A DNA stretch of 64,000 bases from DLKC01 sp002478885. GTDB taxonomy: Bacteria > Bacteroidota > Bacteroidia > Chitinophagales > Chitinophagaceae. The first letter of the stretch is position 1; each line of letters starts with the position of its first letter. The position numbers and the translations under genes are program-made. Below the pieces are notes generated by a model that did not search any database, was not told the origin of the DNA, and saw nothing but the letters and a program-made list of their open reading frames with translations. Below are positions 18,184-27,057 of the stretch, piece by piece. The stretch lies in the NCBI GenBank assembly GCA_046329585.1, contig JAXLUI010000001.1:1116001-1180000 (forward strand), written 5' to 3'.

Positions 18184-18585
18184 TTAACAAGACTTGGGTG
18201 GTTGCCAGATATTAGAGAGATACCTTGAATTGATAAAATCGCTGTTGGGTACGCTGTGGTTGAGGGCTATTATGATGTGGGGCTGCTCGATCGAAATCGG
18301 TTGGATCAAAGAAACAAAGGGCGTAAAAGCACAAGCGCAATCACCCGAAGTTTTAAAAGGCAACTGCATATCTCTGTCCCGGTCCTTATCGTTCGGGCTT
18401 CCATGCAGATAATGCATAGCTAAGAATTCCAGGAAAGAAATCTTATCATTCTCCGTTTTATGCTCTGCATAATGTTGAAAGATTACCGGCAATTTTAGTA
18501 GTTGGTGGGCCTCTGTAACAGAGAAGAGGTACACAGCAAAAACAAATATGGTTACCAGCTTTTTCAGTAGATAAAATTTCTGCAA
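18184..18585 (-). CDS. Small secreted protein of the metal-efflux operon
   Basis: 133 aa with an N-terminal signal-like segment (LVTIFVFAVYLFSVTEA). The mature part has HYLHGSPNDKDRDRDMQLPF and a CAC motif, with several His/Asp/Cys residues that could bind metal. Its stop lies 14 bp before the long frame of the pump gene, so it is the first gene of the operon. Similar short proteins accompany RND pumps in Bacteroidota. The function is unknown; a periplasmic metal-binding or sensing role is only suggested by context. Confidence 0.65.
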   Translation of the reverse strand: MQKFYLLKKLVTIFVFAVYLFSVTEAHQLLKLPVIFQHYAEHKTENDKISFLEFLAMHYLHGSPNDKDRDRDMQLPFKTSGDCACAFTPFVSLIQPISIEQPHIIIALNHSVPNSDFINSRYLSNIWQPPKSC

Positions 18586-18734
18586 TATTCCTGAAAATTT
18601 TTATCTTTTCTACTGAAGCTAATCATAATTTTTACCGTAACGGCAAGATCAGGCGCAACAAATAAGCCGCAATAAACAATGTTGAAACTGCAATAGATGG
18701 CGCAATGCTCCAGGCTGTGCATGCTGCTTTTACC

Positions 18735-18797
18735 CTATCTGCGCAGGCCTGGTAGCACTGTTTGGTTTGTTGACCAGACCAGTGCCTATATGTCACT
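18735..18797 (+). repeat. Dispersed repeat family 1, copy D (hairpin only)
   Basis: GCGCAGGCCTGGTAGCACTG, then TTGTTGACCAGACCAGTGCC and ATATGTCACTT, match the hairpin start of copies A-C. The rest of the unit is absent. Confidence 0.65.
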
Positions 18798-19010
18798 TTT
18801 TCATCACCTAGATCATAATGCCTTCTATTTTTCCAGCGGGGTCTTTTGACACGGTCTGTTGCGCCAGTTTGAACTTGACTTGTATCAATTTTGCAACTGC
18901 CAGACCATGTTGAATCCCTATTCCGGGATTTGCCCGACTTGCCGTGGGGCCAATACTTTCATTATGCCCCCAATGCCTCGCCTCCGCCTCCAATACCCTT
19001 AATTTGCCCC

Positions 19011-19057
19011 TTACTTGGTAGATACCTGGTAGATGGTTGGTAGGGAGCTGGTAAAGC
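19011..19057 (+). repeat. TTGGTAGA-type short repeat cluster, copy 1
   Basis: Near-periodic units of 8-10 bp built on tGGTAgat: ACTTGGTAGATACC, TGGTAGATGG, TTGGTAGGGAGCTGGTA. A second, slightly longer cluster is at 19460-19518. Confidence 0.6.
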
Positions 19058-19261
19058 CATGCCAAAACCAATTGTTCTCCTTATTCCCTGTTTTCCGGTC
19101 TCACCCTTCCCCTACTCCATGGACCATTCACGTTTCCACCTCTCCGGTTTCCCTTTTCAGGCACTACACAGCCCGTTTCCCCATTCATATTAGCGACCGT
19201 CATGTGTGGCGCTGGCAAGCGAAAACGCGCGGAGCGATCGGGTTTCGCTTGACTTTTTTTG

Positions 19262-19293
19262 GTTACTTTTTTGTGTCAAGACAAAAAAGTGAC
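19262..19293. repeat. Strong hairpin with T/A-rich arms
   Basis: GTTACTTTTTTGT and ACAAAAAAGTGAC pair at 12 of 13 positions around GTCAAG. It could act as a bidirectional terminator. It follows a GC-rich stretch and is not next to a gene end. Confidence 0.6.
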
Positions 19294-19459
19294 AAAACAA
19301 ACCCCTGAACGACCGCTACAAAGACACATGCCCTCCGTCGTAATCAACGAAGAAAACGCCTTCCCATCTCCCGCCTCAAGTTTCACGTACCCTTTCACGT
19401 CTCACGCCTCCCCATGGACCATTCACGTTTCCCCCCCCCGGTGCTCCTTTACCCCGCCC

Positions 19460-19518
19460 TTACTTGGTAGATACTTGGTACATACCTGGTAGATGGTTGG
19501 TAGGGAGTTGGTAGAAGC
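19460..19518 (+). repeat. TTGGTAGA-type short repeat cluster, copy 2
   Basis: Same units as copy 1 with one more unit (ACTTGGTACATACC). Both clusters follow a CCCTTACTTGG lead-in and end near GGTA(A/G)A. Confidence 0.6.
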
Positions 19519-19784
19519 CCCTCCTGAAATTGGCCTTTTTAACCCCTAAAAAGCGGCTTTTAACGGGTCCAGGAACCCTTTTCCTGGAATTGATGGGAAA
19601 AATCACATCCATCGATTGGTAATCCTGCTAATAATTTTTAGTAACGTTTCTAATCCGAAACAACGCTGCCTGCATTGCCCGTTATCCAATATCCCGCTAG
19701 CCAATCTCCATTCCTCAATCTCCCGCTCTTTCCATCTGCCCTATTTATTATCTTTAGTTATTCCTTTCACCAAACAACATACGC

Positions 19785-20333
19785 ATGAAAAAGATTGCTA
19801 TCGGCGCCATCGTGGCCGGCCTTATTATCTTCATCTGGCAAACACTTTCCTGGACCATGCTCAACCTCCACAGCAGCAACCAGCAATACACCCCGAAACA
19901 AGACAGCATTCTGTCTTACCTCGGTAGCCAGTTGCCGGGCGAAGGCGGCTACTACCTGCCAATGGCGCCAAACGGCGCTTCCTTTGATGAAAAAGAAAAA
20001 TTAAGCGAAGCCGCAACAGGTAAACCATGGGCGCAGGTCTATTACCACCAGGCGCTTGATTATAACATGGGGGCCAACATCCTGCGCGGCCTCCTCAACG
20101 ATATCGTGCTCATGTGGCTGTTCTGCTGGATCCTCGCTAAGTTTAAAAACAACAGCTTTGTAACCACCCTCACGGCTTGCCTGTTCATGGGGCTCATCGT
20201 CTTCTGCAATTCCCTGTACACCATCCATATCTGGTACACCATATTCGATTTAAATGCCCACCTGGTCGACTACCTCGTCAGTTGGGGCGCAGCCGGCATC
20301 TGGCTCGGCTGGTGGATGAACAGGGGCAAATAA
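19785..20333 (+). CDS. Conserved-looking multi-pass membrane protein
   Basis: 182 aa. One N-terminal TM helix (IAIGAIVAGLIIFIWQTLSW) is followed by an extracytoplasmic segment of ~70 aa with QLPGEGGYYLPMAP, then three TM helices between ~95 and 178. I do not recognise a family with a known function. It is monocistronic: a perfect terminator follows at 20352 and a 1.2-kb gap precedes it. Confidence 0.75.
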   Translation: MKKIAIGAIVAGLIIFIWQTLSWTMLNLHSSNQQYTPKQDSILSYLGSQLPGEGGYYLPMAPNGASFDEKEKLSEAATGKPWAQVYYHQALDYNMGANILRGLLNDIVLMWLFCWILAKFKNNSFVTTLTACLFMGLIVFCNSLYTIHIWYTIFDLNAHLVDYLVSWGAAGIWLGWWMNRGK

Positions 20334-20351
20334 AATCAGTCAACGGCATTT

Positions 20352-20390
20352 GCGGGTGCGCAGGCTTCGCCTGCGCACCCGCTTTTTTTT
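20352..20390 (+). terminator. Intrinsic terminator after the membrane protein gene
   Basis: A perfect 14-bp stem, GCGGGTGCGCAGGC / GCCTGCGCACCCGC with a TTC loop, followed by eight T. One of the clearest terminators in the window. Confidence 0.9.
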
Positions 20391-20488
20391 ATAACCAAAA
20401 TAAAACAAGCACTTGCTATTGCATTGACAGTTAAAATTGATAAGTTAGCTGCCCGGAATATTTCAGCATTTTAACCACAAAATCACAC

Positions 20489-21739
20489 ATGAAAGCAACA
20501 ATCAAGGTCCAGCTCAGCATTATGATGTTCCTCCAGTTTATTGTATGGGGCGCATGGTACGGCCAGTTATCAAAATATCTTTTTGCCATCAATTTTACAG
20601 GAGAACAGGTCGGGAATATCTATGCAACCTTTTCCATTGCTATGATCATCTCCCCCTTCTTTGTGGGAATGCTCGCCGACCGCTTCTTTGCTGCGCAAAA
20701 AGTACTCGGCGCATTAAACCTTATCGGTGCCGGGCTCTTATTCATCCTTATCAATACAACCGATTACGACCGCTTCTACTGGATCATGCTCTTGTATTGC
20801 TTAACCTTTGCGCCTACCATAGCCTTAACCGCGTCGATCTCGATGAAGCAAATGACCGATCCGGAAAAACAATTCCCCCCCATACGGGTGCTCGGTACCA
20901 TCGCCTGGATCGCCGTAACCAATCTCATCGGCTACATGGGCTGGGGCGATAAAGTAACCATCTTCTACATATCAATGGTCGTGGCCGCGGTAATAGGGCT
21001 TTACTCCTTTACATTACCCAATACGCCGCCAACAATTACTGGCCGCGTTTCTGCAGCACAGATCATTGGTAAAGACGCATTCGTGTTGTTCAAAAACAGG
21101 TCCTTTCTCATCTTCTTTATCGCATCGGTGCTCATTTGCATCCCGCTTTCTTTTTATTACGCCATGGCCAACCCTTCCATAACAGATGCCTACAAAAATG
21201 CATTCGTTGCAGCCAACCCGGGGCAACCGCTGCCGGTTACTTTTTTTGTGGAAAATAAAATGTCGCTCGGCCAGGCATCAGAAGTTTTCTTTATGCTGTT
21301 ACTGCCCTTTGCCTACGCACGTTTCGGCATCAAAAATATTTTGATCGTGGGCCTGCTTGCATGGATCATCCGGTTCATATGCTTTGGCTACGGCAATGCC
21401 GGCAGCGCAGAGTGGATGCTCTATGGCGGTATTTTACTGCATGGCATGTGTTACGATTTCTTTTTTGTAAGCGGCATGATCTACACCGATGAAAAGGCGG
21501 GCGAAAAAATAAAATCACAGGCGCAGGGATTGATCAGCCTGGCCACCTACGGCCTCGGCATGCTCATAGGTTCACTGTTGTCGGGTACGGTAAAAGACCG
21601 CTATACCACCGGAACAGGCGCCAATGCGGTGACTGACTGGACGGGCGTGTGGATGGTTCCTGCAGGCATTGCTGTCGCGGTGTTACTGTTGTTCATCTTT
21701 GCATTCAAGGAAAAGAAACACCCGGTTGCGGCGGCCTGA
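20489..21739 (+). CDS. Nucleoside permease-like MFS transporter (NupG/YegT type)
   Basis: 416 aa with about 12 TM helices. The N-terminus LSIMMFLQFIVWGAWYGQL and the SPFFVGMLADRFF loop after TM2 are characteristic of the nucleoside:proton symporter branch. LPNTPP follows TM6. It sits in the inner membrane; uptake of nucleosides or related sugars driven by the proton gradient is the family role, with the substrate here inferred. A DUF6090-like gene and an oxidoreductase follow on the same strand with gaps of ~130 bp. Confidence 0.85.
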   Translation: MKATIKVQLSIMMFLQFIVWGAWYGQLSKYLFAINFTGEQVGNIYATFSIAMIISPFFVGMLADRFFAAQKVLGALNLIGAGLLFILINTTDYDRFYWIMLLYCLTFAPTIALTASISMKQMTDPEKQFPPIRVLGTIAWIAVTNLIGYMGWGDKVTIFYISMVVAAVIGLYSFTLPNTPPTITGRVSAAQIIGKDAFVLFKNRSFLIFFIASVLICIPLSFYYAMANPSITDAYKNAFVAANPGQPLPVTFFVENKMSLGQASEVFFMLLLPFAYARFGIKNILIVGLLAWIIRFICFGYGNAGSAEWMLYGGILLHGMCYDFFFVSGMIYTDEKAGEKIKSQAQGLISLATYGLGMLIGSLLSGTVKDRYTTGTGANAVTDWTGVWMVPAGIAVAVLLLFIFAFKEKKHPVAAA

Positions 21740-21865
21740 TGAGGAAAAAGAGGAGCACTGCCTCGCTCACCCCCGAGGGCTTTGCCCGCGTGGGTGCCTG
21801 CCAGGTAAAGGCCGGTATCGGCAATACAGCCGTTAAATCCAGGGAAACAAAATAAGCAGTCTTAT

Positions 21866-22597
21866 ATGGCCGAAGATGAAATAAGAAAGCATACAAAAGC
21901 AGCAATCAGTGCAGCCACAGGTAAACAACACGGCTGGAAACACAAATTGCACGAAATACTGCTTGAAGTGATGATTATTATTTTTGCTGTTTCCGTGTCT
22001 ATCTGGTTACATAACTGGAGTGACGGCCTGAAAGAAAAAAAAGAAGCAAAAGAATTCCTGCAAGGCTTAAAGCTGGACCTTGAAGTAGATACATTTAACC
22101 TGGTCAACAGTAAATCATTCTACCAGCAGGAACTGGATGGCATCAATTATTTTTTAGCCGTTGCTGCAGGGCAACCCTTAAGTAACGACAGCCTGGCTAA
22201 ATACAACTTTGTGTTTTCTGCATCCACCAACCTCGAGGCAAATACCAGCCGCTATACAGGTTTTAAGGGAAGTGCTAAATTCGAAATTATTGAAAACAAA
22301 GACCTGCTCGGCGAGATCATCGACCTGCACGAAGTGGTTTTTTCTCATATACAGGTATTAGACAATGTATTCAACAACTATAACGCTACCAAAACAGAGC
22401 CGTATGTATTCGCACATGTGCAACTGGATAATAATTTCAATATCAGGAATGCAGAAGAAGTTGTCCGTAGCTCGCAAATGAAACTTCAGATGCTTTTGCT
22501 GAAAAGCCTGATCTCAAATAGTATTATTCCTTATCACCAAAAAGCGATAGGCAAATGCAAAGAGGTAATGAAAGGGATCGACGACGAACTCGATTGA
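21866..22597 (+). CDS. DUF6090-like single-pass membrane protein
   Basis: 243 aa. A cytoplasmic basic N-terminus is followed by one TM helix at ~29-48 (EVMIIIFAVSVSIWLHNWSD), then a helical soluble domain with LDLEVDTFNL. This architecture is that of DUF6090-type proteins common in Bacteroidota, whose function is unknown. It is probably transcribed alone or as read-through from the transporter. Confidence 0.65.
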   Translation: MAEDEIRKHTKAAISAATGKQHGWKHKLHEILLEVMIIIFAVSVSIWLHNWSDGLKEKKEAKEFLQGLKLDLEVDTFNLVNSKSFYQQELDGINYFLAVAAGQPLSNDSLAKYNFVFSASTNLEANTSRYTGFKGSAKFEIIENKDLLGEIIDLHEVVFSHIQVLDNVFNNYNATKTEPYVFAHVQLDNNFNIRNAEEVVRSSQMKLQMLLLKSLISNSIIPYHQKAIGKCKEVMKGIDDELD

Positions 22598-22736
22598 ACA
22601 TTGACAATACGCCGTTAGCCCCCTATCCGGCAAAGGAGCGATGTACGGATGCTAAGTGCTGCAAATAACGAGATAGCCCACATGTAACATCCGGGTTAAA
22701 ATCAACTATCCAATCACAAATATCAAATTTCAAAAC

Positions 22737-23930
22737 ATGAAACGTATTGCTATGCTGGGTTCCGGTTTTATCGGGCGGTTTTATGCCGACTCTATCCAGG
22801 GCCAGAGAAGTAAAGACAGGATCGTGAGTATTTATGCCCGCAAGGAAGAGAATGCAAAAAAGTTTGCCGCCGACTACGGCTGCGATCACTTTACCTCCAA
22901 CATGGAAGAAGCCATCGCCCACCCCGATGTGGATGTGGTTTGTATTGCCCTGCCCAACAACGTGCATGAGGCTGCCGTGTTACTTTGCGCAAAACACAAA
23001 AAACCGGTGGTAACCACCAAACCGTTGGGCCGCAATGGCGCTGAAGCTTTACGCATGCTCCGTGCCGTGGAAGAAGCGGGAATATTTCACGGCTACCTCG
23101 AAGACCTTGTGTACACGCCCAAATTTTTAAAAGCATTTGAGAGTGTAAAAAGCGGCGCATTGGGAAGGATCCTCTGGGCCAAGTCGAGAGAAACGCATCC
23201 CGGCCCGCACAGTGACTGGTTCTGGAATATAGAGCTTGCCGGTGGCGGTTGTATGCTCGACCTGGGCTGCCATTGCGTGGAAATAACAAGAACCTTTATC
23301 GGCAAAGACATCAAGCCTGTTGAAGTAATGTGCTGGGCAGATACGCAGGTAAAACCGATAGAAGCGGAAGACCATGCCATCGGGCTGATCAAATACGAAA
23401 ACGGCTCCATTGCACAATTTGAAGTAAGCTGGACATTCCGAGGTGGAATGGATCTGCGCGATGAAGTGATGGGTACCGAAGGCACAATATGGATCAACAA
23501 CTTCTTGCGCACAGGTCTTGAAATGTTCACCACGGGCAAAGGAGCGGATTATGTGGCAGAAAAAGCCGAAAGCAATACCGGCTGGCTGTTCCCCGTTGGA
23601 GACGAAGTGAATGATCTTGGCTACAACCACATGTTTACGGAAATGTTTGATTGTATAGAAAAAGGCACCGAACCAAGGGAAACATTTTATGATGGTTATA
23701 TTGTAAACGCCATACTCGATGCGGCTTACAAGAGCGCAAAAACCAAACAATGGGAACCGGTTGAACTGGCCGTGTGGCGCGGCAAAGAAGGCCTTACCAA
23801 AGACAACCACTTAGTGGAATACGATACAGATCATTACCTCATAAAAGAAGAGATGACACATTATGGCGCAAAGAAAGTGATCATCAAAAACAAACACTCG
23901 GGAAAGATCGAAGAGAAGATCCTGGAATAA
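22737..23930 (+). CDS. Gfo/Idh/MocA family NAD(P)-dependent oxidoreductase
   Basis: 397 aa. N-terminal Rossmann fold with MLGSGFIGRFYADS; the canonical EKP lysine motif appears as TTKPLGRN; the catalytic region has LDLGCHCVEI, with the conserved Asp and His. The C-terminal alpha/beta domain binds substrate, usually a sugar or cyclitol. No signal peptide, so it is cytoplasmic. The substrate is unknown. A bidirectional terminator follows at ~23958. Confidence 0.88.
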   Translation: MKRIAMLGSGFIGRFYADSIQGQRSKDRIVSIYARKEENAKKFAADYGCDHFTSNMEEAIAHPDVDVVCIALPNNVHEAAVLLCAKHKKPVVTTKPLGRNGAEALRMLRAVEEAGIFHGYLEDLVYTPKFLKAFESVKSGALGRILWAKSRETHPGPHSDWFWNIELAGGGCMLDLGCHCVEITRTFIGKDIKPVEVMCWADTQVKPIEAEDHAIGLIKYENGSIAQFEVSWTFRGGMDLRDEVMGTEGTIWINNFLRTGLEMFTTGKGADYVAEKAESNTGWLFPVGDEVNDLGYNHMFTEMFDCIEKGTEPRETFYDGYIVNAILDAAYKSAKTKQWEPVELAVWRGKEGLTKDNHLVEYDTDHYLIKEEMTHYGAKKVIIKNKHSGKIEEKILE

Positions 23931-23952
23931 AGCAAAATTAAACCGGCAACAT

Positions 23953-23986
23953 AAAAAATGCAGCATGCAGATGCTGCATTTTTATT
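23953..23986. terminator. Bidirectional terminator between convergent genes
   Basis: AAAAAATGCAGCA, a TGCAGA loop, then TGCTGCATTTTT: an 8-bp stem with A/T runs on both sides, between the oxidoreductase (+) and the TMEM175-like gene (-). Confidence 0.8.
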
Positions 23987-24003
23987 TGCTGAAGTGATTG
24001 ATA

Positions 24004-24588
24004 TTATCCGGCCCCGTTTTCAATTACCTTTTCTATTCTCGAGTCTGGAATAAACCACATAATCGCCACCAGCGCATATAAAGCGAGGCTGATCCAGGAG
24101 TTCACGAAAGCCAATGCTATTGCCACCGAATATATGGCGACAGATATTTTGCCTTTCACGTCGTTGCCAAGGGCTATTGAGATCGTCGATTTTTTCCCAT
24201 GCAGCTTTATCAATAACTGCGCTAAAATGTAATATGCAACCCCTGACATAAGCAGCACAAAACCATACAACACCATCGGCCATTGCGAAAAATTGTTTTC
24301 CCCTGCCCATGCGGTTGCAAAAGGCACAAGCGAAAGCCAGAACAACAAATGAATATTCGCCCACAACACTTTCCCGTTTACATGCTGAACAGTATGCAGC
24401 ATATGATGGTGGTTGTTCCAGTAAATGCCGATATAAACAAAACTTAACAGGTAGCTTAAAAACACCGGCAGCAGTGGCCGTAAAGCCTCCAGGTCATTCC
24501 CGTGTGGCACTTTTAACTCCAGCACCATAATCGTTATAATGATGGCAAGCACGCCATCGCTGAAAGCTTCTAAACGTCCTCTTCCCAT
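24004..24588 (-). CDS. TMEM175-type (DUF1211) membrane protein, paralog 1
   Basis: 194 aa from the ATG at 24588. It opens with GRGRLEAFSDGVLAIIITIMVLEL, the R-x-x-x-FSDG pore motif of TMEM175-type potassium-permeable channels, followed by five more TM helices. A second member lies at 47836-48459. Bacterial homologs conduct K+ weakly; the physiological role is unclear. The upstream in-frame Met at 24639 is unlikely because the family starts right before RLEAFSDG. Confidence 0.85.
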   Translation of the reverse strand: MGRGRLEAFSDGVLAIIITIMVLELKVPHGNDLEALRPLLPVFLSYLLSFVYIGIYWNNHHHMLHTVQHVNGKVLWANIHLLFWLSLVPFATAWAGENNFSQWPMVLYGFVLLMSGVAYYILAQLLIKLHGKKSTISIALGNDVKGKISVAIYSVAIALAFVNSWISLALYALVAIMWFIPDSRIEKVIENGAG

Positions 24589-24660
24589 AAGTGTGGTCTT
24601 TATACTTATTCCGAAAGATAAATAAAACCGGAAGAACAATATTTATTAACCGCCAAAACA

Positions 24661-24668
24661 TACTTTTG
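24661..24668 (+). promoter_or_regulatory. Bacteroidota-type -7 box
   Basis: TACTTTTG fits TAnnTTTG and lies 28 bp before the preferred ATG at 24696. The -33 element is not clear. Confidence 0.45.
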
Positions 24669-24695
24669 TTTGGTCAGGTTAATATTGACATGCTT

Positions 24696-26258
24696 ATGAA
24701 AAGAAAATCCCTTACACTCTTAGCTGCGCTGCTTACATTCAGTGCCATCCACGCACAAAAAGAGTTCAACAAGATCGTTTACAAACAACCCGGAACCCTG
24801 CTCTATCATTCAGGTGTTAATGGCACCACAACAAATACCGGCGGTTACGCCTACGCCCAGTCTAATGGCAACAATGCCTATGTGGCGGTGTTCGACAGCA
24901 GCCTTTCCCTGCAATGGTCAAAAAATATCAATATTCAAAGCACCCATAAAAGCGCCGGGCAGGCGATCGCTCAGTCAACGCTCGACAGCAGCTTTTGCAT
25001 GATTGGAACAACATACGACCCTTCACGTCCCGAATACGACCTGCTGATTTCTAAAATGAGCAGGCGCGGAAAAGAAATGGGTACTGTCTCTGTGTTATAT
25101 GGGGTAAGTGCCGGTGGCTATTGCAGGATACTGCCTTTGCCGCAGGGTAAATTCCTGGTGGGCCTCGATGCCAACAGCGCCGGAACGATTGGCCTGATGG
25201 TATTAAATGCAAAAGGTAAATTCACCACCATCAAAAGCCTGAATTATGGCAGCTATATGCTGCTGTTCCAGGATCTCGTGCCAACCAGTGATGGTGGCTT
25301 CATGCTAACCGGAAACGTGATGTATAGTTTCGGCCTGGGCCAGCGCGATTTATTCTGTTGCAAGCTCGATGACAAACTAAATATTCAGTGGACTAAAACA
25401 TATGCTACCGGTCTGATGGAAGAAATAACAGGGATTATACAGGCTAAAGACGGCGGGTATTTCATGTATGGCTACCAGTATATCAGCTCCAATACCAACA
25501 GTCGTTTTGTGAAGCTGGATAATAACGGCAATGTGCAATGGAATACACTGGTCCATTTCTCGAGCAACAGCACGCCCGTTTCGGCGGTACAAACAAGTGA
25601 TGGCGGTTACGCGCTGACAGGAATTGAATTATATAAGCTCACCAAAAAAGGAAAAATACAGTGGACATCCCTGCAGGCTTTTACCGATGCTGCATACCCC
25701 TTGTTTGAAACAAAAGACAATGGACTGCTCACCTTCAGCCAGTACAATTCATCCCAATTGAACATTGTAAAAACAGACAGTGCGGGCAATACCTGCAATG
25801 CGTCTTATACGCGTACTTATACGTTATTGAGTGATTCACTCATAGCCCAGCCTGCAGCTTTTACCATCAGCGACGGAACTGTTCAACAGATCAACACGGG
25901 CACTGTTTTTACCGATGCAGGCACCAGTGAATACACACTCTGCCAGCAATCGCTTAACACAACTGAATTAAGCGCGGAAAACAATATTGTCAGTGGCGCA
26001 GCCGGTAAGAAAAGCTTTACCGTTTACCCCAATCCCGCAAAAGACAAGATCAATATTCAACTGAATGCGGATAAGAATGCTGCTGCACAATTAGTGGTAA
26101 CTGGGGCTGCGGGAAATACGCTGCTGTCAAAACAAGTGCAAAACACTACCGGCACAAATATCCATCAGCTCAATATAGCTGCGCTTAAACCCGGTATATA
26201 TTTTCTTTCGCTGTTAGATGCAGGGGGAAAGACCACCATAAAATTTGTGAAAGAGTAA
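24696..26258 (+). CDS. Secreted beta-propeller-like protein with T9SS sorting domain
   Basis: 520 aa from the ATG at 24696, which gives a clean signal peptide (RKSLTLLAALLTFSAIHAQ); the longer frame would overlap the promoter. The middle holds repeated DGGF/DGGY-type blades (TSDGGFMLTG, AKDGGYFMYG, TSDGGYALTG), suggesting a propeller. The last ~85 residues form a type A T9SS domain with FTVYPNPAKDKINIQL and LKPGIYFLSL. It should be exported and attached to or released from the cell surface. Its ligand or activity is unknown. Confidence 0.85.
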   Translation: MKRKSLTLLAALLTFSAIHAQKEFNKIVYKQPGTLLYHSGVNGTTTNTGGYAYAQSNGNNAYVAVFDSSLSLQWSKNINIQSTHKSAGQAIAQSTLDSSFCMIGTTYDPSRPEYDLLISKMSRRGKEMGTVSVLYGVSAGGYCRILPLPQGKFLVGLDANSAGTIGLMVLNAKGKFTTIKSLNYGSYMLLFQDLVPTSDGGFMLTGNVMYSFGLGQRDLFCCKLDDKLNIQWTKTYATGLMEEITGIIQAKDGGYFMYGYQYISSNTNSRFVKLDNNGNVQWNTLVHFSSNSTPVSAVQTSDGGYALTGIELYKLTKKGKIQWTSLQAFTDAAYPLFETKDNGLLTFSQYNSSQLNIVKTDSAGNTCNASYTRTYTLLSDSLIAQPAAFTISDGTVQQINTGTVFTDAGTSEYTLCQQSLNTTELSAENNIVSGAAGKKSFTVYPNPAKDKINIQLNADKNAAAQLVVTGAAGNTLLSKQVQNTTGTNIHQLNIAALKPGIYFLSLLDAGGKTTIKFVKE

Positions 26259-26269
26259 AAGAGCAATTA

Positions 26270-26328
26270 TTTTTTTGTGGCCAGCATTGGTATTTCATGG
26301 CACCGGCCGTTGCGTCGCACTCTTGTAC
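26270..26328 (-). repeat. REP-like repeat family 2, copy a (reverse)
   Basis: TTTTTTGTGG, GGTATTTCATGGCACCGGCC and the core GTTGCGTCGCACTCTTGTAC. It faces copy b; the arms plus an inner inverted repeat (GTTAGCTATTAGC / GCTAATAGCCAAC) form a hairpin of ~110 bp. Confidence 0.8.
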
Positions 26329-26398
26329 GTTTGCGCTTCGTGCAGCTGTTAGCTGTTAGCTATTAGCCAACAGCAAATTGCTAATAGCCAACCTTCAG

Positions 26399-26425
26399 CA
26401 CAAGAGTGCGACGCAACAAAAGCAC
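26399..26425 (+). repeat. REP-like repeat family 2, copy b (forward, short)
   Basis: CACAAGAGTGCGACGCAAC followed by AAAAGCAC. It is the head-to-head partner of copy a. Confidence 0.75.
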
Positions 26426-26514
26426 AATATATATTCTAATGATGGGCTCATAAGGGATTTCATTCAAAATAATAAGGTAACCAATCAATCAACGGATAAT
26501 TTTACAGGCAGTGT

Positions 26515-26946
26515 ATGCAGCCAAAAAAGAAAAATAAAGAGCTCGACATAATCGATAAAATACTGGAAGCTTGTTATGCAGCCAATCCCGACGCGCTTTT
26601 TGTAATGAGCCTGATGCATCAATACGAAGAACGCGGAAGCCTTAGCAAGAAGCAACTGCAGGGCTTGCATTCAAAGGCAGCGAAGATAAAAGATATGCCT
26701 GCAAACTGGCTTGCAACGCTGGAAGCGATCATATCAAAAATGCCCAACCGCTTTAAATCAGAAGCACCTGCAGCGCCTGCGGCTGTTGTTAAAGACACGC
26801 ATAGTACTGACCTTATCAATGCCATTCTCGCCAAATACCCGCAACACAAACGGGTGCTTTACTTCAAGCTAAAAGACGACAAGAACGAAACACTTTCCCC
26901 CGCAGAAGCAACAGAGTTGGAGAGGTTTTGGAAATTATTGAAATAA
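26515..26946 (+). CDS. Hypothetical small protein
   Basis: 143 aa. Mostly helical and charged, with an Ala/Pro linker near residues 84-91 dividing two helical parts (ELDIIDKILEACYAANPDAL, and a C-terminal part with INAILAKYPQHKRVLYFK). It has no signal peptide or TM segment. It starts at ATG 26515 and stands alone between the a/b repeat pair and the next gene. No family recognised. Confidence 0.6.
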   Translation: MQPKKKNKELDIIDKILEACYAANPDALFVMSLMHQYEERGSLSKKQLQGLHSKAAKIKDMPANWLATLEAIISKMPNRFKSEAPAAPAAVVKDTHSTDLINAILAKYPQHKRVLYFKLKDDKNETLSPAEATELERFWKLLK

Positions 26947-27057
26947 GACCGCGGCATATTTACTGTCTCGTTTGCAATGATTTTCATCAACAAAAATATT
27001 TTCCCGTAACCGCAGCATTAAACTTGTTGCCGTATCTTCCTGCACTAAATCTCTAAC

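Larger units (their letters stand above)
18586..19784. other. 1.2-kb repeat-rich intergenic region
   Basis: No convincing gene on either strand. It holds repeat copy D, two GGTAGATAC clusters, two copies of a CCATGGACCATTCACGTTTCC segment (19118-19138 and 19412-19432) and a strong hairpin at 19262-19293. Short frames here have low-complexity proline-, serine- and histidine-rich translations and are not called. Confidence 0.6.

Noticed and set aside
19033..19492. Short + strand frames with Pro/Ser/His-rich translations
   Set aside because: They run through short repeats and a hairpin; no start context or family support.
26331..26398. Alternating GTTAGCTATTAGC segments as a CRISPR-like array
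   Set aside because: There are only two inverted and two short direct units with no spacers; they form the inner stem of the repeat pair a/b.
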